Shown here one piece after another: positions 1 to 7,167 of a DNA stretch of 50,633 bases. Source of the DNA: Bacteroidetes bacterium HGW-Bacteroidetes-17 (GTDB lineage: Bacteria > Bacteroidota > Bacteroidia > Bacteroidales > GCA-2711565); the NCBI GenBank assembly GCA_002840985.1, contig PHDM01000005.1:1-50633 (forward strand). Direction: 5' to 3'. Below the pieces are notes generated by a model that searched no databases, was not told where the DNA came from, and worked only from the letters and a program-made list of their open reading frames with translations. The first letter of the stretch is position 1, and every line of letters starts with the position of its first letter. Both the position numbers and the translations under genes were made by a program.

Positions 1-584
1 AATGCAGTTTGTGCCTCACCTGTGCCAACATAAAAAACATTTGGATTCTGAGGATCGGAAATGATGCAACTTACAACTAAATTGCCCCAAAATTCATCAA
101 CAGGACGCCACGATGATGTTCCACTTTTAAAATTATCATTTACCCAAAGTCCGCCGGTTACTGATCCAGCCCATGCTTTGTTTCCGGATTGATCGTTGGG
201 ATCGATCATAAATGCACGGGTGCGACCGGCCATATTTGAAGGAACCTCCGTCCATACAATATCAGATCCGAATGCACTTGAACTTTTTTGACTACTAATC
301 ATTTTTGTTTTGAGGTATGCGGTATTTAACCTTTCGGTTGGAACTCTCTTTAAGTCTGGATCAAGGGTCATGAAATAATTTTGAATAGCTGCCAAATCAG
401 GTCTGGTCGGCTTCGGGAGATCTTTTAACTGCGATTCACTTATTTGCGGAATTTTCTGATATTCGGCCAAAAGGAATTGTTCATATTCATTTCTGGGATT
501 CTTCTCATTTGGAATGTTTAAAATTAAGAAGGTTCCAATGATCGTTAAAAATAAAATGATTGGTATCCGAAGTATTTTTTTCAT
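1..584 (-). CDS. Secreted BNR/VPS10-like repeat protein (N-terminal part)
   Basis: Partial gene; only the first ~194 codons are in the window and the reading frame runs off the left edge. It starts MKKILRIPIILFLTIIG, a signal peptide or N-terminal anchor. A ~70-residue spacer rich in Glu, Lys and Pro follows. Then comes a segment with NMAGRTRAFMIDP, AGSVTGGLWVN and NPNVFYVGTGE. That spacing of G-R-x-R, GGLW and YVGTGE is typical of the first blades of BNR/sortilin-like propellers in Bacteroidota, which are often large proteins exported by type IX secretion. The C-terminus, where a T9SS sorting domain would sit, is not visible. Substrate is unknown. A perfect TATTTTTG promoter element lies only 4 nt before the ATG. 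Family call is by motif only. Confidence 0.6.
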   Translation of the reverse strand, partial: MKKILRIPIILFLTIIGTFLILNIPNEKNPRNEYEQFLLAEYQKIPQISESQLKDLPKPTRPDLAAIQNYFMTLDPDLKRVPTERLNTAYLKTKMISSQKSSSAFGSDIVWTEVPSNMAGRTRAFMIDPNDQSGNKAWAGSVTGGLWVNDNFKSGTSSWRPVDEFWGNLVVSCIISDPQNPNVFYVGTGEAQTA

Positions 585-588
585 TGGT

Positions 589-596
589 CAAAAATA
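589..596 (-). promoter_or_regulatory. Bacteroidota -7 promoter element (TATTTTTG)
   Basis: Exact match to TAnnTTTG on the minus strand, ending 4 nt before the ATG at 584. If used, transcription would start at or within a base or two of the start codon, giving a leaderless mRNA. No matching -33 TTTG was found. Confidence 0.45.
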
Positions 597-655
597 GGTA
601 ATGTTCAATAAAGCCTGATAAAATGAGAGTTTAAATTTTATGACTAAATAAATGT

Positions 656-1375
656 TTATTTTTTAGGTCGATTAAAAATATTATGATCAATCTTCTTATC
701 ATATTCAACTAGATCAATTTTGATCTTTGCAGATGTCTGTCCATTTGATTTTGTTTCAATGCTAAAAGCCACGGCTGTTCCTTCAATCATTTTATAATTG
801 CTTAAAAACGTTTCGGTTAAAGCATCGGTTCTCATCATCGTAGGGAGGATGGCCTCCGTTTTTATAATCAAATTTGATTCTGCCCCAATAAATATTTTCA
901 CCACATCGTTGTCCTGATATGTTGTCTTGATCTTAAACGCGTCAGCTCCGTTAATTTTTTCAATCCCTTCATATTCAAGCATAATACCTTTTGCTTCATA
1001 ATTATATAATGCACCATCAAAATCTGCTTCTTTTTTCATGATTTTTAATTGGTTGACAGGAATGTCTTGTGGGTCAACCGAACCGGTCCAGGGTGCGATC
1101 ATCCATCCATCGGTTCCATTATATGCCTGAACGAATTTTTGACCCATGATATCAGCCTCCAGATAAAATTTATCCGGTCGTATGCTTATTCGTTTAAAAC
1201 TAAATTCTGAACCCATTTGAAAAATTGTACCAGTTATGGTCATTGTTTTGATTTGATTTATTTTATTCTGACCATTGCTTTTATAATAATTATCAAGTAT
1301 CTCTTTTAAATCCTGTGCCTGCAACGGACTAAAAAAAAAGCCAACGATCACAATAATGGTATATAATTTTTTCAT
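656..1375 (-). CDS. Periplasmic LolA-like protein, 239 aa
   Basis: Begins MKKLYTIIVIVGFFFSPLQAQ, a clear Sec signal peptide ending at Ala-Gln, so the mature protein is periplasmic. The rest fits the outer-membrane lipoprotein-sorting (LolA/LolB-like) fold common in Bacteroidota: an N-terminal helix with YYKSNGQNKINQIKT, then beta strands with FKRISIRPDKFYLEA, GQKFVQAYNGTDGWMIAPW and a C-terminal EYDKKIDHNIFNRP motif. Proteins of this kind are small, standalone and of unknown cargo; lipid or lipoprotein binding is only inferred from the fold. It lies 71 nt upstream of the BNR-type gene on the same strand, which has its own promoter element. No exact TAnnTTTG was found for this gene. Confidence 0.6.
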   Translation of the reverse strand: MKKLYTIIVIVGFFFSPLQAQDLKEILDNYYKSNGQNKINQIKTMTITGTIFQMGSEFSFKRISIRPDKFYLEADIMGQKFVQAYNGTDGWMIAPWTGSVDPQDIPVNQLKIMKKEADFDGALYNYEAKGIMLEYEGIEKINGADAFKIKTTYQDNDVVKIFIGAESNLIIKTEAILPTMMRTDALTETFLSNYKMIEGTAVAFSIETKSNGQTSAKIKIDLVEYDKKIDHNIFNRPKK

Positions 1376-1482
1376 TTGTGGTGTAATTTAGAAAGCTTAA
1401 GAATTTATTGGTTCATTAACCGGTTTCAAAAAATAAATATAAATATATAGATAAATGATCTATGATTTTATGAAAAATAAAA

Positions 1483-1511
1483 AAAGCCTGCGCTAATTTA
1501 GTACAGGCTTT
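1483..1511 (-). terminator. Terminator of tRNA-Phe
   Basis: Minus-strand hairpin with 8-bp arms AAAGCCTG/CAGGCTTT and a short inner CTA/TAG pairing. It is followed on the minus strand by seven T residues (plus-strand A 1479-1485). It lies 9 nt beyond the 3' end of tRNA-Phe. Confidence 0.75.
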
Positions 1512-1519
1512 AATTTGAG

Positions 1520-1592
<73 letters not shown>

Positions 1593-1608
1593 TTCCTCTT
1601 TGGTGGCG

Positions 1609-1616
1609 CAAATTTA
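1609..1616 (-). promoter_or_regulatory. -7 promoter element (TAAATTTG) for tRNA-Phe
   Basis: Exact TAnnTTTG on the minus strand, ending 16 nt upstream of the mature tRNA 5' end. The predicted start is near 1602, leaving a short 5' leader for RNase P. It is divergent from the coaX promoter. Confidence 0.6.
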
Positions 1617-1677
1617 CGAAGTTTTTTTATAATCAGAAATTTTTTTTTAAAAACGACTGATTTTTGCTGTAGATATG

Positions 1678-1685
1678 TATTTTTG
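1678..1685 (+). promoter_or_regulatory. -7 promoter element (TATTTTTG) for coaX
   Basis: Exact TAnnTTTG, 26 nt before the coaX ATG, predicting a leader of about 20 nt. A TTTTTG lies only 11 nt upstream, too close to be a standard -33 box, so only the -7 part is supported. Confidence 0.55.
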
Positions 1686-1711
1686 CATACTTATCTTATT
1701 GATTCACACGA

Positions 1712-2443
1712 ATGAAGTTAATTATTGATTTTGGTAATACTTTTACAAAACTGGCAGTTTTTAGGCAAGACATTATTGTTAAGCAATTTCAGTATAAAGA
1801 CTTAAATGTTAGCGATATAAGTGCAGTTATCGATATGTATCCCCAAATTAGGGCTGTAATAGTTTCGGCGGTTATCAATTATCCCGAAGAGATAACACAA
1901 TTTTTAATTGAAAGATTTGATTTTATTGAGCTTGGAGTCAATACACCTATTCCAATCATAAATAAATATAAAAGCCCTGAAACACTTGGGAAAGATCGAA
2001 TAGCTGCAGTAGTTGCTGCCGCAGAGCTTTATCCCAATAAAAATGTTTTGGTTATCGATGCAGGAACATGCATAACTTATGATTTGATTAATGAGAAAAG
2101 AGAGTATTATGGAGGTTCAATAAGCCCTGGAATAAACATGCGATTAAAAGCGATGCATGAGTTTACCGGCAACCTTCCATATGTTGAAGCTAAAAAAGTT
2201 GACTTTCTGATAGGGTCTACTACTGAAGAATCAATCTTATCTGGGGTCTATAATGGACTAATCAACGAAATTGACGGCATAATAGGGTCGTATAAAGAAA
2301 ATTATGAAAATTTAACAGTTATTTTAGGGGGTGGTGACTATATTTATTTTGATAAAAGACTAAAAAATAACATCTTTGCACTCCCAAATATTGTTATGAT
2401 TGGGCTAAATGTAATACTAAAATTTAATGATAGTAAAAAATAG
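1712..2443 (+). CDS. coaX: Type III pantothenate kinase
   Basis: Phosphorylates pantothenate to 4'-phosphopantothenate, the first step of coenzyme A synthesis; CoaX enzymes are cytosolic ASKHA-fold dimers that need a monovalent cation. Visible motifs are the N-terminal phosphate-binding DFGNTFTKLAV (residues 6-16), the central VIDAGTCITYDLI, and GGSISPGINMRLKAMHEFTGNLP, which holds the pantothenate-binding segment typical of CoaX. The C-terminus has the ILGGGDY loop. Length of 243 aa is normal. It heads a plus-strand run of six envelope or cofactor genes and overlaps the next ORF by 17 nt, so the two are probably co-translated. Confidence 0.95.
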   Translation: MKLIIDFGNTFTKLAVFRQDIIVKQFQYKDLNVSDISAVIDMYPQIRAVIVSAVINYPEEITQFLIERFDFIELGVNTPIPIINKYKSPETLGKDRIAAVVAAAELYPNKNVLVIDAGTCITYDLINEKREYYGGSISPGINMRLKAMHEFTGNLPYVEAKKVDFLIGSTTEESILSGVYNGLINEIDGIIGSYKENYENLTVILGGGDYIYFDKRLKNNIFALPNIVMIGLNVILKFNDSKK

Positions 2444-3710
2444 CGGTTTTCGAAGTCTATTAATTGGGTTGGCATTATTGTTTCCTATTACCTTGTTAGC
2501 GCAAACTAGAACTACTTCTCCTTATTCAATTTATGGATTGGGAGAAATTAATAATACTTTCAATGTAAAGAGCCTTTCAATGGGAGGAATTAGTTATTCC
2601 ATATATGATAATGGGACCATTAATTTTGCTAATCCAGCATCTTATGCAGCTTTCGATACACTTTCTTTTCTTTTTGATGCCGGAATGATGGCTAGTAATG
2701 TTTCACTTAAAAATGCAAGTACCTCTGAGAAAACAAGTTATGCATCATTAAGTTATGTGTCAATGGGGTTCTCCATCAACAGATGGTGGAAAACCAGTAT
2801 TGGACTTGTCCCATTCAGCAATGTTGGTTACAATTATGGCTATGTTGAAAATATTGATCAAATTGGAAATGTGCGGTTCTATGATGAAGGTAGTGGAGGC
2901 ATAAATCAATTATATTGGGGACATGCTTTTAAGATTGGCAAGCATCTATCAGTTGGTGTTAATATGGGTTATTATTTTGGGAGTATAGACAAAGAAAGAT
3001 CTGTTAGTTTTGTCGATTCAGTAAATTTCTTATCCACAAATGTGCTTAATTCAGTTTCTATAAATGATTTTTATTTAAATTACGGGATTGATTATCATAC
3101 AAAAATAAATGATATTGACATTAATGTTGGTGTGGTTTATAGCAGTAAATCAGCATTAAAGGCAAATAAGGATGAATTTACAAGGACATTTATCCCTGTC
3201 TATTCTGATGTAAAAGAATACAGAGATACCATTTCATATATTCTAGATGCTCAAGGAGCAGTGATAATTCCTAAGAATATTGGTTTTGGTTTAATGATCT
3301 CAGAAAAAAATAAATGGAAAATCGGAGCCGAATTTCAAAAACAATATTGGAAAGATTTTAAGTCATTTAATGTTTCCGATTCTTTGAATAACTCTATAAG
3401 GTTAGGGCTTGGCATGGAAATCATCCCTAATTATAATAGTGTAAATTCATACTTTAAAAGAGTAAGTTATCGCTTCGGTTTTAAGTTTGAACAAACTCCA
3501 TTATCCATCAATAATACACGCATCAATGATTTTGGCATAAGTTTTGGAATAGGGTTACCGTTAAGAAATTCAAGATCAACGGTTAATTTGGGAATGGAAT
3601 ATGGCCAACGTGGAACGGTAAAAAATAATTTAATACAGGAAAAATATTTTAAATTTTCGATTGGAATTACAATGCACCAACGATGGTTTAACAAGCCCAA
3701 ATATAATTAA
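2427..3710 (+). CDS. Outer-membrane beta-barrel protein candidate, 427 aa
   Basis: Has a signal peptide (LLIGLALLFPITLLAQ, cleavage after Ala-Gln) followed by SPYSIYGLGEINN and MGGISYSIYDNGTINFANPASYAAF. This N-terminal hatch-like region resembles FadL/OmpP1-type barrels of Bacteroidota. The remainder alternates short amphipathic strands, many ending in aromatic residues, and it ends near KFSIGITMHQRWF, consistent with a barrel C-terminus. Its start overlaps the coaX end in another frame; the ATG at 2427 fits the signal peptide. Function is unknown. Position beside TPR and LptC genes suggests an outer-membrane biogenesis or uptake role, but this is inference. Confidence 0.65.
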   Translation: MIVKNSGFRSLLIGLALLFPITLLAQTRTTSPYSIYGLGEINNTFNVKSLSMGGISYSIYDNGTINFANPASYAAFDTLSFLFDAGMMASNVSLKNASTSEKTSYASLSYVSMGFSINRWWKTSIGLVPFSNVGYNYGYVENIDQIGNVRFYDEGSGGINQLYWGHAFKIGKHLSVGVNMGYYFGSIDKERSVSFVDSVNFLSTNVLNSVSINDFYLNYGIDYHTKINDIDINVGVVYSSKSALKANKDEFTRTFIPVYSDVKEYRDTISYILDAQGAVIIPKNIGFGLMISEKNKWKIGAEFQKQYWKDFKSFNVSDSLNNSIRLGLGMEIIPNYNSVNSYFKRVSYRFGFKFEQTPLSINNTRINDFGISFGIGLPLRNSRSTVNLGMEYGQRGTVKNNLIQEKYFKFSIGITMHQRWFNKPKYN

Positions 3711-3728
3711 CTATAAATTATTACAATT

Positions 3729-5081
3729 ATGAAAGCTAAACTTATATTCATCTTCTTACTAGCGGGGTTAGCCTTAAGCCCTAATATTAATGTAATTGGA
3801 CAAGATGAATCAAAATTTGGAGACAAACCTGATGAATGTAAAATGAACATTTCACTTTACCAGGAATTTTTCAGGCAATGGAAAGAGTCGAATTATAAAA
3901 GTGAAGTAATAAAGGATGCAATAAAGCCATGGAGATGGGTATTTTTAAATTGTCCTGCTGCCCAGGAAACAACTTATGCTAACGGGGTAAGAATTATGAC
4001 TTATCTTATTAACAAGGAAAAAAATGAAGCGTTGAGAGAAAAGTATATCGATACTTTATTTATGGTATACGATAAAAGAATTGAGTATTTTGGCAAAGAA
4101 GGCAGTGTTTTAGCATATAAAGGAAATGATTATTACAAGTACAGGACCCAAAATTTTGCTGAAGCAAATGCTATTTTTAAACGATCAATGGAATTACAAG
4201 GCAATAATACACAAGGTGCTGTATTGAGCTATTATTTCCGTACTGCGGCAAAGATGGTTTCTGAGGAGGTTGTTGAAAAATCTACAATTATTGATGCGTA
4301 TGATAAAGTTAGTGCCATTATTGATTTTAATTTAAAAAAGTATGAAAAGGATGCAAGAAGATTGGAAGAATGGAAAAATATCAAAGGTAACATCGAAGCC
4401 GAATTTGAACCTTTTGCCACTTGTGATGATCTTATTGCCATTTATCAAACAAAGTTCGACGCCAATAAAAATGATCTTGAACTTTTGAAGAAAATTACCG
4501 ACATTCTTGATAAAAAACGATGTAACGATTCACAACTGTTTTTTGATGCAACCGTTCAATTATACAAACTTGAACCTTCGCCTGCTTCAGCATATTTAAT
4601 TGGTAAAATGTATTTAAAATCCGAAAACATCAATGAAGCATTAAAATATTTAACTGAAGCCACTGCATTGCAGGATGAAGAAGATCTGGCATTGATTTAT
4701 TTTTATATGGCAAGATGTAATCAGTCACTTAACAAATTTGTTGAAGCCAGAAAAAATGCATTAAAGGCGATTGAATATAAACCTAATTATGGAGAAGCTT
4801 ATATCTTAATTGGTGATTTGTATGCAGCAACAGCCAAGGATTGTGGAGACAATGAATTAACCGCACGAGTTGGATATTGGTTTGCTGTTGATAAATATGA
4901 AAAAGCAAAACAAGTAGATTCAACTGTTGCAGAAGATGCCAATACCAGAATTAGAAACTATTCAAAATATTTCCCAACAACTGAAACGATCTTTTTCTAT
5001 AACTTACAAGAAGGAGATTCGTATAAAATTGAATGCTGGATAAATGAAACGACTAAAATAAGAGGAAATAAAACAAATTAA
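3729..5081 (+). CDS. Secreted tetratricopeptide-repeat protein, 450 aa
   Basis: Begins MKAKLIFIFLLAGLALSPNINVIGQ, a signal peptide, so the protein is periplasmic or outer-membrane associated. Helical repeats with TPR character run through the sequence. The clearest are at about residues 290-370, with ASAYLIGKMYLKSENINEAL, the A-L-I-Y-F-Y-M-A-R-C-N-Q-S-L repeat and YGEAYILIGDLYAA. TPR proteins act as scaffolds; the partner is not known. A C-D-D-L and a C-G-D motif are present but form no recognised site. It follows the barrel protein by 18 nt and precedes lptC by 6 nt, so it is surely co-transcribed. Confidence 0.7.
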   Translation: MKAKLIFIFLLAGLALSPNINVIGQDESKFGDKPDECKMNISLYQEFFRQWKESNYKSEVIKDAIKPWRWVFLNCPAAQETTYANGVRIMTYLINKEKNEALREKYIDTLFMVYDKRIEYFGKEGSVLAYKGNDYYKYRTQNFAEANAIFKRSMELQGNNTQGAVLSYYFRTAAKMVSEEVVEKSTIIDAYDKVSAIIDFNLKKYEKDARRLEEWKNIKGNIEAEFEPFATCDDLIAIYQTKFDANKNDLELLKKITDILDKKRCNDSQLFFDATVQLYKLEPSPASAYLIGKMYLKSENINEALKYLTEATALQDEEDLALIYFYMARCNQSLNKFVEARKNALKAIEYKPNYGEAYILIGDLYAATAKDCGDNELTARVGYWFAVDKYEKAKQVDSTVAEDANTRIRNYSKYFPTTETIFFYNLQEGDSYKIECWINETTKIRGNKTN

Positions 5082-5087
5082 AATTCG

Positions 5088-5663
5088 TTGAAAATCATTA
5101 AATTAAGCAATTTATTGATCGTTAAAAGCATTGTTTTGCTAATCGGCATAACAATGCTTTCTTCGTGTAAAAATGACATAAAAGAAGTAAATGCGCTCAG
5201 TGCAGGGGATTCTATTCCTGATTTGACAGCAAAAAATTTTGTATACCTCAGAAGTGTCTCTGGACGCATTGTTGCAAAACTACAAAGTCCCAGAATGACT
5301 CAATTCGGAGGTGAGGATCCCTACATGGAATTCCCCGATGGATTCAAAATAGAATTCTATAACAAATTAATGCAGGTTGAATCGGTTCTGACCGCTGAAT
5401 ACGGTATTCAATATGACAAGAGAAAATTAATTATCGCCCGTAAAAATGTCGTCATAGTTAATTTGATCAAAAATGAGCAGTTGAATGCTGAAGAATTGTT
5501 TTGGGATCAACGAAGAAAAAAAATCTATTCAGAATCGAAAATAAAATTTACTACTCCTACTCAAATATTGTTTGGGGCAGGATTCGAATCAGATGAAAAT
5601 TTTAGGGACTATGAAATTTTTAAAGGAAGCGGTGACTTTGAAATTGATGAGGAAATAAAATGA
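5088..5663 (+). CDS. lptC: LPS export lipoprotein LptC-like
   Basis: LptC sits in the inner membrane and hands lipopolysaccharide from LptBFG to LptA. The start is TTG at 5088, which keeps the full signal sequence (MKIIKLSNLLIVKSIVLLIG) and a lipobox ending LSSC; the first internal ATG would remove most of it. The mature part holds NFVYLRSVSGRIVAKLQSP, YMEFPDGFKIEFYN and LTAEYGIQY, beta-jellyroll strands typical of the Bacteroidota LptC/YrbK family, and ends with YSESKIKFTTPTQ and GAGFESDENF. Length of 191 aa is normal. It lies 6 nt after the TPR gene. Assignment is by pattern; the lipid-anchored form is common in this phylum. Confidence 0.8.
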   Translation: MKIIKLSNLLIVKSIVLLIGITMLSSCKNDIKEVNALSAGDSIPDLTAKNFVYLRSVSGRIVAKLQSPRMTQFGGEDPYMEFPDGFKIEFYNKLMQVESVLTAEYGIQYDKRKLIIARKNVVIVNLIKNEQLNAEELFWDQRRKKIYSESKIKFTTPTQILFGAGFESDENFRDYEIFKGSGDFEIDEEIK

Positions 5664-5689
5664 AAAGATTTCTTATTATTGTTTATTAA

Positions 5690-6964
5690 ATGGACAACTG
5701 GACGATCATTATAATCACTTTAATATTCTCCGGATTTTTTTCCGGTATTGAGATTGCTTATGTAAGCTCTAACCGGCTAAAAATTGAATTGGATAAAAGC
5801 AAAGGCCTTTATAATGCACGCATCATTGCTTCATTTGCTACCAAACCATCAAAGTTTATCGGAACACTTTTGCTTGGGAATAATATAGCACTTGTCCTGT
5901 ATGGCATTGCCATGGCAAATATTCTGACTCCCTGGTTCAGTAAAATTTATATGAAGCCATTTAACACAGAATTTTTTATCCTTATTAGCCAAACAATAAT
6001 CGCTACCTTAATTATACTTGTAACTGCCGAATTTCTGCCAAAAATACTTTTTCGAATCAGGCCAAATGCAATCCTAAAATTCTTCGCTTTACCGATAAAG
6101 GTTATTTATTTCATACTTTATCCTTTTGTTTTTCTTTTTATTGGTTTTTCTGAATTTGTTTTAAGAAAACTTTTTCGTGTGATTTTTAATACTGAAGACT
6201 ATAGCTTTAGCCCAATTGACCTGGGTGATTATGTAAAGGAATTTACCCAAGGTGAAAATGATGATAGTGAAATTTCACAAGAGATTCAAATTTTCCAAAA
6301 TGCAATTGATTTTCAAAATATAAAACTCAGGGAATGTATGAGCCCCCGAACAGAAATCATTGCACTGGATGAAAGCGATACTGTTGAACTATTACGTTCA
6401 CGTTTTATCCAAACCGGCCACTCAAAAATTTTAATCTATCGCGAAAACATCGACAATATTATTGGATATACCCACTCCTATGATATGTTTAAAAAACCAA
6501 CCACGATTCGGGAAATTTTACGGTCAATAATTATCGTTCCTGAAACCATGTTGGCAAATAAAGTCCTCTCAATGATGTTGATTGAAAACAAAAGTGTTGC
6601 AGTAGTGGTTGATGAGTTTGGTGGTACTTCCGGAATGATAACCATGGAAGATGTTATTGAAGAAATTTTTGGTGAAATTGAAGACGAACACGATACAGAA
6701 GATCTTATAGAAAAACAAATACAATCTGATGAATTTCTGTTTTCCGGCAGGTTAGAAATTGATTATTTAAATGAAAAATATAATTTAGCTATTCCTACTT
6801 CTGACGAATACGAAACCCTTGCAGGATATATTTTACATCATTATGAAAATATCCCATTGATGAATGAAAGCATGAAGATTAATAATTTTCATTTCAAAAT
6901 TGTACAGGCCGAAAAAAACCGGATAGAACTGGTTAATTTAAAAATTAGTAATCCTGATGTCTAA
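5690..6964 (+). CDS. CNNM/CorC-type (hemolysin family) membrane protein
   Basis: Three-part architecture. Residues 1-165 form a DUF21/CNNM membrane domain with several hydrophobic helices and the FFSGIEIAYVSSNRLKIE opening. Residues about 200-325 form a CBS pair, including MSPRTEIIALDESDTV and VVVDEFGGTSGMITMEDVIEEIFGEI. The C-terminal ~85 residues form a CorC/HlyC transporter-associated domain with GRLEIDYLN and DEYETLAGYILHH. Related proteins transport or regulate Mg2+ and Co2+; haemolysis is a historical label. Bacteroidota relatives include gliding-motility protein GldE, but nothing here shows a gliding cluster. It starts 26 nt after lptC and likely belongs to the same transcript. Confidence 0.85.
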   Translation: MDNWTIIIITLIFSGFFSGIEIAYVSSNRLKIELDKSKGLYNARIIASFATKPSKFIGTLLLGNNIALVLYGIAMANILTPWFSKIYMKPFNTEFFILISQTIIATLIILVTAEFLPKILFRIRPNAILKFFALPIKVIYFILYPFVFLFIGFSEFVLRKLFRVIFNTEDYSFSPIDLGDYVKEFTQGENDDSEISQEIQIFQNAIDFQNIKLRECMSPRTEIIALDESDTVELLRSRFIQTGHSKILIYRENIDNIIGYTHSYDMFKKPTTIREILRSIIIVPETMLANKVLSMMLIENKSVAVVVDEFGGTSGMITMEDVIEEIFGEIEDEHDTEDLIEKQIQSDEFLFSGRLEIDYLNEKYNLAIPTSDEYETLAGYILHHYENIPLMNESMKINNFHFKIVQAEKNRIELVNLKISNPDV

Positions 6965-7133
6965 ATTGTTGATATATCATGGAAATTTTTAAATCGAAAA
7001 ATTTACGGATTACCTGAAAAATTCCTAATAAAATTTCATCTTAGACTAAAATACTAGCTAAGTGTTTGTATTTGTGTAATTTATTACAAGCACCTTTGTG
7101 CCGTATTTTTTTTTAAATATGAACTTTCTGTTG

Positions 7134-7141
7134 TACATTTG
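7134..7141 (+). promoter_or_regulatory. -7 promoter element (TACATTTG) for the PpiD-like gene
   Basis: Exact TAnnTTTG, 26 nt before the ATG at 7168. It indicates the foldase gene has its own promoter in the 203-nt gap after the CNNM gene. No properly spaced -33 TTTG is present. Confidence 0.55.
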
Positions 7142-7167
7142 CAAACTCTAAAAAAAAGTTTAATAAG

